A stretch of DNA of 11,249 nucleotides from JAUWNP01 sp034430655. GTDB lineage: Bacteria > Chloroflexota > Anaerolineae > B4-G1. The DNA lies in the NCBI GenBank assembly GCA_034430655.1, contig DAOUEC010000160.1, positions 1-11,249 on the forward strand, in the 5' to 3' direction. Position numbers and translations under genes: made by a program. Positions 1 through 5,600 of this stretch are shown here, in pieces (the stretch's first letter is position 1; each line of letters opens with the position of its first letter). The notes under the pieces were generated by a model, which had not been told where the DNA came from, did no database searches, and worked only from the letters and a program-made list of their open reading frames with translations.

Positions 1-1
1 A

Positions 2-100
2 ACTAACCAACCAAATGTCCCCACTGGCTATGCTGTCTTCGGCCTCATCACCTTCGGGCTGCTGGGCTTACTGATCTTCGGGATCACCCGCCGGAGGTGA
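2..100 (+). CDS. C-terminal membrane anchor of an upstream protein (partial)
   Basis: Only the last 32 codons are present; the gene enters from outside the window and stops at TGA 98-100. The peptide ends in a hydrophobic helix (YAVFGLITFGLLGLLIFGI) followed by three arginines (TRRR). This looks like a single C-terminal membrane anchor with a positive cytoplasmic tail, preceded by a polar stretch TNQPNVPTG. The stop lies 2 bases before the GTG start chosen for the ECF gene, so the two are almost certainly co-transcribed and probably translationally coupled. From family knowledge, surface substrate-binding proteins (for example DUF4430-type, transcobalamin-like) sometimes precede ECF transporter genes. 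That identity is only a guess here because no binding domain is visible. Confidence 0.6.
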   Translation, partial: TNQPNVPTGYAVFGLITFGLLGLLIFGITRRR

Positions 101-102
101 GC

Positions 103-2151
103 GTGCGCCGGATCGTCAGCGGGTCTATCTATGCCTTCAGCGCTGCCATCGGCGTCCTGGCCTTCGTCTATCCCTTCTTCCTCGACGCGAGGCCCACCGG
201 CCCCCTCGGCATTGCCCACGGCCAGGACGCGCCGCTGGTGACCACGGCGCTGGTGGGACTCTCGCTGGTCGCGCTGCTGGTGGAATTACAGGGGCAGGCG
301 ATCAGCGCCAAAATGGTCGCCACGTTGGGCGTGCTGGTCGCCATCACCAGCGTGCTGCGCTTCATCGAGGTCGCCGTCCCTATGCCGGGCGGCTTCTCGC
401 CCATCTTCGCGCCCATCATCCTGGCTGGCTACGTCTTCGGCGGGCGCTTCGGTTTCCTGATGGGGGCCTTCACACTGCTCGTCTCTGGGCTGATCACCGG
501 TGGCGTGGGGCCGTGGCTGCCCTACCAGATGTTCACAGCGGGCTGGGTTGGCCTCACCGCCGGCTGGCTCTCACGTATCACGCATTACGTTTCACGTTTC
601 ACGTTTCACGTTTTGCGCACCACGCACCACTCACCATTCACCGCGCAACACGCGACGCGCCTGGACATCCTCACCCTGTCCATTTTCGCCTTCGCCTGGG
701 GTCTGCTCTACGGCGTGATCATAAATATTTACTTCTGGCCCTTCGCCATGGGGCCGGTCGAGCAGGTCTGGAGGCCGGGCATTGGCCTGGGCGAGACGTT
801 GGCCCGTTACGCTGCCTTCTACGTGGCGACCTCGCTGGGATGGGACCTGGTGCGAGCGGTGGGCAACGTGGCGTTGATCCTGCTGTTGGGCGCGCCGACG
901 GTGCGGGCGCTCACCCGCTTTCAGCGCCGATTCCACTTCAAGACCTTCCCGGTCGCCGCCTGTCCCTCGACTGAGGTCACGCCCCCCGAGGTTTCCAGGT
1001 CTCCAACCCGTTCCCCGAATCCGTTGACAGCAAATCCATTGACAGCGCTCCGTTCAATCCGTTCCCCGAATCCGTTGACAGCAAGTCCATTGACAGCCAT
1101 CCGTTCAATCCGTTCTCCGAATCCGCTGACAGCGCTTTTCTGGGCTCTGACGGCGTTGGTGGCGGCCTCATCCACCCGCAACCCGCTCTATGCAGTCCTT
1201 TTGCTGCTGATCACATCGGTGGTGGGCGTTGCTTGTGCGCCTGTGCAGAGGCGGGGGGTGGTCCTTTCGCCGCTCCGCTTCGCAGCCGTGGCGGTCCCTC
1301 TGGCGGCCCTGTTCAACGGCCTGACCGCCCACCTGGGCGATACGGTGCTCTTGCGTCTGCCCGGTTGGCTCCCGCTGCTGGGCGGACCGGTGACGTTAGA
1401 GGCGCTTGTCTTTGGCGCGACGAACGGCCTCACGCTAGCGGTTATCTTCAGCGGTTTCGCCGTCTTCAACCAGGTGACGCCGGTGCACGACCTGGTGCGG
1501 CTCACGCCGCGCGCTTTCCACGAGGCCGGCGTCGTGCTTTCCATTGCCCTCACCTTCATCCCGCAGACGACCCGCAGCCTGGCCCGCATCCGCGAGGCCC
1601 AGGCGGTGCGCGGGCACCGCGTGCGCGGCCTGCGCGATTGGCTGCCCATCGTCGTGCCGCTGCTGGTGAGCGGGCTGGAGCGCTCGATGGGGCTGGCCGA
1701 GGCGATGGTCGCCCGGGGCTACGGGGCCGTCTCCGACCGGGGTAATCCGCTGCGCACGCAAGGGCCGCTGGCGCTGGGGCTACTGGCGCTGCTGGGGGGT
1801 TGGCTGGCGTGGTTGTTTCTGCCCTCGTGGGAGGGGGCTGCGTTGGGCGGGATGGTCGTGGGGGCCGGGCTCATCATCGGCGTGCTGTGGCTGGCCGGAC
1901 GGGCCGTCCCCCGCACCGCCTACCGCACGCACCGCTGGACCGCTCGCGATACGCTCGTCGTGCTGGGGTGCGGGCTGACGTTGGCCGTGGTTCTGCTGCC
2001 GCTGCCCCTGCCCCTGACCGACCGGGGGACGCTCGCCTATGCTCCCTACCCGCGCCTGAGCCTGCCCGCCTTCGATCCGCTCATTGGATTGGGATTGCTG
2101 GGGTTGCTCGTGCCAGCGGTGGCAAGTTATAACACGGATTTGCAGGATTAA
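103..2151 (+). CDS. Fused ECF transporter: S (substrate-binding) plus T (EcfT/CbiQ-type) membrane protein
   Basis: Membrane part of an energy-coupling-factor importer, with two subunits in one 682-residue chain. Residues about 1-290 are an S component: several hydrophobic helices, a glycine-rich core (GGFSPIFAPIILAGYVFGGRFGFLMGAF), then GPWLPYQMFTAGWVGLTAGW. Residues about 345-675 are a T component with the two coupling-helix arginine motifs, VRG at about 502-504 and ARGYG at about 537-541, which in this family contact the ATPases. GTG 103 is chosen because GGAGG at 93-97 lies 5 nt upstream; GTG 97 overlaps the upstream stop (GTGA) but would have no free ribosome site. S and T are joined by a repeat-coded linker, and another repeat is read through in an S-domain loop (see the repeats at 571-655 and 1008-1134). 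The stop TAA lies inside a dispersed repeat, so the last residues (about YNTDLQD) are repeat-derived. Substrate is unknown; vitamin or metal is likely. Confidence 0.85.
   Translation: MRRIVSGSIYAFSAAIGVLAFVYPFFLDARPTGPLGIAHGQDAPLVTTALVGLSLVALLVELQGQAISAKMVATLGVLVAITSVLRFIEVAVPMPGGFSPIFAPIILAGYVFGGRFGFLMGAFTLLVSGLITGGVGPWLPYQMFTAGWVGLTAGWLSRITHYVSRFTFHVLRTTHHSPFTAQHATRLDILTLSIFAFAWGLLYGVIINIYFWPFAMGPVEQVWRPGIGLGETLARYAAFYVATSLGWDLVRAVGNVALILLLGAPTVRALTRFQRRFHFKTFPVAACPSTEVTPPEVSRSPTRSPNPLTANPLTALRSIRSPNPLTASPLTAIRSIRSPNPLTALFWALTALVAASSTRNPLYAVLLLLITSVVGVACAPVQRRGVVLSPLRFAAVAVPLAALFNGLTAHLGDTVLLRLPGWLPLLGGPVTLEALVFGATNGLTLAVIFSGFAVFNQVTPVHDLVRLTPRAFHEAGVVLSIALTFIPQTTRSLARIREAQAVRGHRVRGLRDWLPIVVPLLVSGLERSMGLAEAMVARGYGAVSDRGNPLRTQGPLALGLLALLGGWLAWLFLPSWEGAALGGMVVGAGLIIGVLWLAGRAVPRTAYRTHRWTARDTLVVLGCGLTLAVVLLPLPLPLTDRGTLAYAPYPRLSLPAFDPLIGLGLLGLLVPAVASYNTDLQD
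571..655 (+). repeat. In-frame dispersed repeat with a 7-bp microsatellite inside the S domain
   Basis: The 7-mer ACGTTTC is repeated at 587-614 (four units, the last ending in T), followed by CAC/CCA-rich sequence (CACCACGCACCACTCACC). It is read as residues near 157-184 (SRITHYVSRF, then HVLRTTHHSPF). These polar, histidine-rich residues interrupt an otherwise hydrophobic S-component sequence between GWLS and LDILTLSIF. The segment therefore falls in an interhelical loop. The downstream frame is kept. Confidence 0.7.
1008..1134 (+). repeat. 51-bp tandem repeat (about 2.5 units) coding the S-T linker
   Basis: Units start at 1008, 1059 and 1110 (period exactly 51 bp; the third is partial). 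Each full unit contains two smaller copies of AATCCNTTGACAGC. Because 51 is divisible by 3, the array is read as a 17-residue protein repeat beginning RSPNPLTA and ending RSI. It joins the S domain to the T domain and is preceded by PPEVSRSPT, also repeat-like. Copy number could change without breaking the frame. Confidence 0.85.
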
Positions 2152-2185
2152 CGGATTCAATCCGAGAATCCTGCTTATCCGTGTT
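2131..2185. repeat. ACACGGAT-family hairpin between convergent genes
   Basis: Nested inverted arms: AACACGGAT 2131-2139 with ATCCGTGTT 2177-2185; GCAGGATT 2142-2149 with AATCCTGC 2167-2174; CGGATT 2152-2157 with AATCCG 2159-2164. It contains the stop codon (2149-2151) of the ECF S-T gene. On the minus strand it replaces the expected 3' end of the toxin gene. The long imperfect hairpin between convergent genes could act as a bidirectional terminator, although no clear U-tract follows it. Confidence 0.75.
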
Positions 2186-2190
2186 CTGAA

Positions 2191-2650
2191 CCGGGGATTG
2201 GGCCGATCAAAGCTCAGGCCAGGGGCAGGGATGCGGTGGTGCTTGATGTCGGGCAGGACGTGCTTGTGGTGAGGGAAAGTGCTGGACAGCGTGGGATCGT
2301 CAGGATGAGGCTGGGGGTCATACCGATACAGCCGCTGTCCGGCCCGTTCGACAGCATAACTGTATGCCTGGATGATCCCTCGTGCAAAGTTCAGGTCTTC
2401 CCACACGCGCAGTACGATATTGGTGGGGAACTCCAGGCTGCCGCTGAGTTCGGCAAAGGCTGGCCCACGCCGGATCACGACAAAGGTCGAGCGTTCGATT
2501 GAGGGTATCTTCTCAATAATCCGGGGTAACGTAGGTCGGATTGCCAATCCGACTTACTCCCGCCCCTACTTTTTGAGAAGATACGATTGAGGGATGGGCC
2601 GCCTGGAGCGTGTAGACCAGACGCTCGTAGTCGGGCAGGGAGGGAAGCAT
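2191..2650 (-). pseudogene. TumE-type (DUF6516) toxin, interrupted by a MITE-like element and truncated at the 3' end
   Basis: Reading from ATG 2650-2648 gives MLPSLPDYERLVYTLQAAHP then SI. The frame is then broken by an 88-bp insertion (78-bp element plus a 10-bp target duplication), which adds a TGA. Beyond it, the correct frame resumes with ERSTFVVIRRGPAF and continues through YSYAVERAGQRLYRYDPQPHP, TFPHHKHVLPDIKHHRIPAP and SFDRPNP. This matches the DUF6516/TumE toxin pattern (RYDPQPHP, FPHHKH, DIKHNR-like). Removing the 88 bp restores a continuous frame (HPSI-ERS). The 3' end is also damaged: after DRPNP the family normally continues for roughly 15-25 residues, but here the frame runs into the 2131-2185 repeat and then antisense through the ECF gene with no near stop. 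The start overlaps the antitoxin stop (TAATG), typical of a toxin/antitoxin operon. A shorter product starting at TTG 2547 inside the element is possible but unlikely to be functional. Confidence 0.8.
2506..2583. mobile_element. 78-bp MITE-like element with 11-bp inverted ends and 10-bp target duplication
   Basis: The terminal inverted repeats are TATCTTCTCAA (2506-2516) and TTGAGAAGATA (2573-2583), a perfect 11-bp match. The element is flanked on both sides by the direct repeat CGATTGAGGG (2496-2505 and 2584-2593), a perfect 10-bp target-site duplication. Inside is a hairpin with arms 2531-2543 and 2545-2557 (12 of 13 matching, GTAGGTCGG core). It has no coding capacity and must depend on a transposase elsewhere. 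Excising element plus one duplication restores the toxin reading frame exactly. Confidence 0.9.
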
Positions 2651-2937
2651 TAGCCGAATTGAGGAACGAGTTGAATCGGTCGGTCAGGCATCTGGCGGCG
2701 TAGCCTTGAGACCCGCTCCTGGCTGAATCGTTGAAATGCTGCCTCTCGTTCCAATTTCATTTCGTAAGCACTGGCCCAGCGGGTAAACTCCTGGGTTTTC
2801 TCAAAACCATCGTCGTCGAGCAGCCCGGCCTGATACAACTCGTAGAAATCGCGCGAGGTGATGCCATACTTGCGCTCGTAGGCACGTATGCGTTCCTCCA
2901 GTGCGTGGAGGTCCTGGATGATGTCCTGCAATTCCAT
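2650..2937 (-). CDS. Antitoxin of a TumE/DUF6516-type toxin-antitoxin pair
   Basis: A 95-residue charged protein with no membrane segment. The pattern is MELQDIIQDLHALEERIRAY, then ERKYGITSRDFYELYQAGLL, then a WASAYEMKLE segment. The helical start, the KYGI.S.DFYE.YQ.G motif and the acidic DDDGF region followed by W.S.YE match the small antitoxins that precede DUF6516 toxins in Chloroflexota and cyanobacteria, as I recall them. The start is ATG 2937-2935, with AGGGGG about 6 nt upstream; an in-frame GTG lies one codon earlier. Its TAA overlaps the toxin ATG. The gene looks intact although its toxin is broken, so it may now be an orphan. It presumably neutralises the toxin by binding and may autoregulate the divergent region at 2938-3000. 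Confidence 0.7.
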   Translation of the reverse strand: MELQDIIQDLHALEERIRAYERKYGITSRDFYELYQAGLLDDDGFEKTQEFTRWASAYEMKLEREAAFQRFSQERVSRLRRQMPDRPIQLVPQFG

Positions 2938-2960
2938 CACACACCCCCTGTCTCAGCTAC

Positions 2961-2966
2961 ATTATA
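2961..2966 (-). promoter_or_regulatory. -10 box of the toxin/antitoxin operon
   Basis: A perfect TATAAT on the minus strand, 24 nt upstream of the antitoxin ATG, would place the transcript start near 2954. The hexamer 17 bp further upstream (TCGCCT, 2989-2984) is a poor -35, so activation or a weak promoter is possible. The divergent EcfA gene starts only 35 bp away at 3001, so both genes share this 63-bp control region. Confidence 0.55.
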
Positions 2967-3000
2967 CCGCCTTCGCCAGAACCAGGCGAGCCGACGACCG

Positions 3001-4728
3001 ATGATTCACCTCAATCATCTCACCTACACCTATCCTGACTCCCCTCATCCTGCACTGGCCGACGTGACGCTGCACGTCGCTGAGGGGGAGTTCGTCCTGG
3101 TGGCGGGGCCGTCCGGCGCGGGCAAGTCCACGCTTCTGCGCTGCCTCAACGGGCTGGTGCCCCACTTCGCCGGCGGCACGCTGAGCGGGAGCGTCGCCGT
3201 CGCCGGTCACGACCCCGTCTCCGAGGGGCCGCAGGTGCTCAGCCGCGTCGTTGGCTTCGTCTTCCAGGACCCCGAGGCGCAGTTCGTCGTGGACCGGGTC
3301 GAGGACGAGGTCGCCTTCGCGTTGGAGAACGCGGCCATTCCCCCGGCCGAGATGCGCGTGCGCGTCGAAGAGGCGCTGCACCTGCTGTACCTGACCCCGT
3401 TGCGTGACCGCCCGTTGGAGACGCTCTCCGGCGGCGAGAAACAGCGCGTCGCCATCGCCGCGGCGCTCGCGCTCCGCCCGCGTATTCTCGTGCTCGACGA
3501 GCCCACCTCGCAACTCGACCCCCAGTCGGCCGAGGAGGTGCTGGGCGCACTGGTGCGCCTCAACCGCGACCTGGGGCTGACCATCATCCTCGCCGAACAC
3601 CGCCTGGAGCGCGTCCTGCCCCATGCCGACCGCCTGATCTACCTCGTCGCTCCCCCCCCTGTAGGGGGGGGCAGGGGGGGGGTGTTGAGCGGCCAGCCGC
3701 GCTACGTCTTGCGCCGGATGGACCTGACCCCGCCGCTGGTCACGCTGGGCAAGGCGCTGGGCTGGGAACCGCTGCCACTTACGGTGGAAGAGGGTCAGGC
3801 GTTCGCGGAAAAAGCAGTTTCAGGTCTCAGGTTTCAGGTTTCACGTTCGAACCTGAAACCTGAGACTTTGAAACCTGCAACCATCCTCACGGTTGAGAGG
3901 CTCTCCTTCACCTACGACGGCACTCCTGTCCTGCACGGGGTCAACCTGGAGATAGCGCCTGGGGAGTTGGTCGCGCTGATGGGCCGCAACGGCTCGGGCA
4001 AGACCACGCTGCTCAAGTGCATCGTCGGGCTGCTGCGGCCCCAGCGGGGGGAGATTCGGCTGGCGGGGGAATCGCTCATCGGACGGGAGACGGCCGACGT
4101 CTGCCGCAGCGTCGGCTACCTGCCCCAGGAGCCGGACGACCTCCTGTTTGCCGACACCGTCGCCGACGAACTGCAGGTCACGCTGCGCAACCACGGCCTG
4201 TCCGACAATCCCCCTGTCGCTCCCGCCGGCCTGCTGGCGCGCCTGGGCCTGAGCGGTCTGGCCGCGTCCTACCCCCGCGACCTGAGCGTCGGCCAGCGAC
4301 AACGAGTGGCGCTGGGTGCGGTCACAGTCACCCGCCCCCGGCTGCTCCTCCTTGACGAGCCCACACGGGGAATGGACTACCCTGCCAAGCGGGAACTGGT
4401 GCGCCTTCTGCGGGAGTGGCGGGCGGAGGGGGTAAGTCTCCCCCCCGCTTCGGGGGGGAAGGGGGGGGCGGGCGTGCTTCTGGTGACCCACGACGTCGAG
4501 TTAGTCGCGCAGGCCGCCGACCGGGTCGTCGTGCTGAGCCAGGGAGAGGTCATCGCCGACGGCCCCCCGGCCGAGGTGCTGACCGCTATCCCCCCCGGCC
4601 CCCCCGAAGCGGGGGGGAGTGTGCTTTCGCCGCTCTTCGCCCCGCAGGTGGCGCGGCTCTTCCCCGGCACCGGCTGGCTGACTGTCGAGGACGCGCTGGC
4701 GGGGCTGAACATGGGCGCATCGTGCTGA
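3001..4728 (+). CDS. ECF transporter double ATPase (EcfA-EcfA' fusion)
   Basis: A 575-residue cytoplasmic protein with two complete ABC ATPase domains, which powers the S-T membrane partner encoded at 103-2151. Domain 1: Walker A GPSGAGKST 36-44, signature LSGGEKQR 142-149, Walker B ILVLDEP 162-168, switch histidine H200. Domain 2: Walker A GRNGSGKTT 328-336, signature LSVGQRQR 428-435, Walker B LLLLDEP 448-454, switch histidine H497. Q-loops are in VFQDPE and YLPQEPDD. ATG 3001 is chosen because homology begins at once (MIHLNHLTYTYPD). Upstream in-frame codons are antisense to the antitoxin gene. No strong ribosome site is seen. Four repeat-derived segments are read through in frame (about residues 217-230, 273-294, 479-491 and 530-540). 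One lengthens the Walker B glutamate to H-loop distance in domain 2 to 44 residues, against 33 in domain 1. Confidence 0.9.
   Translation: MIHLNHLTYTYPDSPHPALADVTLHVAEGEFVLVAGPSGAGKSTLLRCLNGLVPHFAGGTLSGSVAVAGHDPVSEGPQVLSRVVGFVFQDPEAQFVVDRVEDEVAFALENAAIPPAEMRVRVEEALHLLYLTPLRDRPLETLSGGEKQRVAIAAALALRPRILVLDEPTSQLDPQSAEEVLGALVRLNRDLGLTIILAEHRLERVLPHADRLIYLVAPPPVGGGRGGVLSGQPRYVLRRMDLTPPLVTLGKALGWEPLPLTVEEGQAFAEKAVSGLRFQVSRSNLKPETLKPATILTVERLSFTYDGTPVLHGVNLEIAPGELVALMGRNGSGKTTLLKCIVGLLRPQRGEIRLAGESLIGRETADVCRSVGYLPQEPDDLLFADTVADELQVTLRNHGLSDNPPVAPAGLLARLGLSGLAASYPRDLSVGQRQRVALGAVTVTRPRLLLLDEPTRGMDYPAKRELVRLLREWRAEGVSLPPASGGKGGAGVLLVTHDVELVAQAADRVVVLSQGEVIADGPPAEVLTAIPPGPPEAGGSVLSPLFAPQVARLFPGTGWLTVEDALAGLNMGASC
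3649..3684 (+). repeat. G/C homopolymer hairpin repeat, copy 1, in frame in EcfA
   Basis: A run of eight C, then CTGTA, then runs of eight G (3663-3670) and eight G after CA. It is read as A217-PPPVGGGRGGVLS just after the first ATPase domain (DRLIYLV). C-run and G-run can pair as a hairpin. It belongs to the same family as the copies at 4435-4473 and 4588-4620. Confidence 0.75.
3815..3878 (+). repeat. Palindromic repeat coding the linker between the two ATPase domains
   Basis: A perfect 17-bp stem: GTCTCAGGTTTCAGGTT (3824-3840) pairs with 3850-3866 around a 9-nt loop. Further TTTCAGG/CTGAAA-type copies extend it on both sides. It is read in frame as residues 273-294 (VSGLRFQVSRSNLKPETLKP, then AT), just before domain 2 starts at TILTVERLSFTYDG. 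Confidence 0.85.
4435..4473 (+). repeat. G/C hairpin repeat, copy 2, in frame before the H-loop of EcfA domain 2
   Basis: A run of C followed by GCTTCG, then runs of seven G and eight G. It is read as SLPPASGGKGGAG (residues 479-491) between the helix LVRLLREWRAEG and the strand VLLVTHD. The domain-2 spacing from Walker B glutamate to the switch histidine is 11 residues longer than in domain 1, which fits an insertion of this size. Confidence 0.75.
4588..4620 (+). repeat. G/C hairpin repeat, copy 3, in frame near the EcfA C-terminus
   Basis: C-runs followed by GAAGC and a run of seven G, read as IPPGPPEAGGS (residues 530-540) between PAEVLTA and VLSPLFAPQVARLF. This is the reverse-orientation version (GAAGC instead of GCTTC) of the copy at 4435-4473. 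Confidence 0.7.
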
Positions 4729-4804
4729 GTGTGTTTTGCTATCGGGTTACCCGGTTGGGCGAGCGAGTGCGTCGGTGTGCTGAAGGTGATTTTGGCAGAG
4801 AAGC

Positions 4805-4812
4805 GAGGTGAT
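4805..4812 (+). promoter_or_regulatory. Ribosome binding site that sets the hemolysin III start
   Basis: GAGGTGAT ends 6 nt before ATG 4819. It supports ATG 4819 over the in-frame upstream start at 4729, whose extra 30 codons have no family match. No promoter is evident in the 90-nt gap after EcfA, so the gene may be read from the EcfA transcript. Confidence 0.6.
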
Positions 4813-4818
4813 AGAACA

Positions 4819-5493
4819 ATGCCACGTAAAAAACGTTCGGATGCTTCCCAGAATCAAAAAACTTACAGCCTGGGCGAGGAGATCGCTAACGGCATTACCC
4901 ACGGCATCGGGGCCGGCCTGAGTGTGGCTGGGTTGACTTTGCTGGTCGTCTTGGCCGTCTTGTACGGTGACGGCTGGCGAATTGCCAGCTTTAGCATCTA
5001 CGGTAGCACCCTGGTTATTCTGTACCTGGCTTCAACCCTTTACCACAGTTTCCAACACCCCCGCGTTAAACAAGTCTTCAGAATCATTGACCACGCCTCG
5101 ATTTACCTGTTGATTGCCGGGACGTACACCCCTTTTCTTCTGGTTGGCATACGCGGGGCCTGGGGGTGGACCTTGCTGGTTGTCATTTGGGGATTGGCCC
5201 TGCTGGGGATCGGTTTCAAAGCCCTATTCGTCCACCGTTTTCAGAAGCTCTCTACCCTGGTCTACGTTTTGATGGGCTGGCTGTGCGTGATCGCCTGGAA
5301 GGAAGCGTTGGGCGCCATTCCCACCGGCGGCCTGATATTGGTGGCTGCTGGCGGGATGATATACACAGCAGGCGTCATCTTTTACGTCTGGAAGAAGTTG
5401 CCCTACAGTCACGCTATCTGGCACGTGTTTGTTCTGGGGGGCAGCATGTGTCACTATTTCGCGATTCTCTTGTACCTGTTGCCTACAACCTGA
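4819..5493 (+). CDS. Hemolysin III / PAQR-family integral membrane protein
   Basis: A 224-residue protein, the usual HlyIII family length, with about seven membrane helices. The family motifs are all present: EEIANGITHGIGAGLS (20-35), STLYHS (72-77), DHASIYLLIAGTYTPF (91-106), and HAIWHVFVLGGSMCHY (198-213). H76, H198 and H202, with D91 nearby, match the zinc-site residues of the PAQR/CREST superfamily, where a membrane-embedded hydrolase activity has been proposed. The name hemolysin comes from one Bacillus protein; a role in membrane homeostasis is more likely for chromosomal members. The N-terminus is a lysine/arginine-rich cytoplasmic tail (MPRKKRSDASQNQK). It lies 90 bp after EcfA on the same strand and is probably co-transcribed, with no obvious functional link. 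Its codon and base use look less extremely GC-rich than the ECF genes. Confidence 0.9.
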   Translation: MPRKKRSDASQNQKTYSLGEEIANGITHGIGAGLSVAGLTLLVVLAVLYGDGWRIASFSIYGSTLVILYLASTLYHSFQHPRVKQVFRIIDHASIYLLIAGTYTPFLLVGIRGAWGWTLLVVIWGLALLGIGFKALFVHRFQKLSTLVYVLMGWLCVIAWKEALGAIPTGGLILVAAGGMIYTAGVIFYVWKKLPYSHAIWHVFVLGGSMCHYFAILLYLLPTT

Positions 5494-5500
5494 CGACGTA

Positions 5501-5600
5501 GACGTATCTTCTCAAATTGGGGTAGGGGCAGGTCTTGTGCCTGCCCCAGGGGGCGACCGCGAGGCCTGCCCCAGGGGGCGACCGCGAGGGTTCGCCCCTA
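5501..5600. repeat. Dispersed GTAGGGGCAGG-type repeat with a 25-bp tandem duplication
   Basis: It fills the whole gap between the convergent hemolysin III and DUF499 genes. It begins with TATCTTCTCAA (5505-5515), identical to the inverted end of the 2506-2583 element. It then runs through GTAGGGGCAGGTCTTGTGCC to GGTTCGCCCCTAC. GTAGGGGC and GCCCCTAC form outer inverted arms. A 25-bp block is perfectly duplicated at 5539-5563 and 5564-5588. The DUF499 stop codon (TAG, 5600-5598) lies inside the last arm. No matching TTGAGAAGATA end is seen on the right, so one terminus is probably lost. Confidence 0.75.

Noticed and set aside
1008..1134. CRISPR-like array
   Set aside because: The units are head-to-tail 51-bp copies with no distinct spacers and are coding in frame. 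No cas genes are present.
1780..2547. 255-codon minus-strand open frame as one gene
   Set aside because: Only its first part (about 2191-2495) is real toxin sequence. The rest is antisense to the ECF S-T gene and reads through a repeat because the native stop is lost.
2731..3000. N-terminal extension of EcfA to 2731
   Set aside because: These codons are antisense to the antitoxin gene and have no ABC homology. ATG 3001 begins exactly at the family start.
2962..3624. 220-codon minus-strand open frame opposite EcfA
   Set aside because: Antisense to the Walker A and signature region of EcfA, rich in R/G/Q/H, with no ribosome site or recognisable domain.
4729..4818. Small gene or riboswitch between EcfA and hemolysin III
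   Set aside because: The 90 nt contain no clear hairpin, promoter or conserved element beyond the ribosome site of the next gene.
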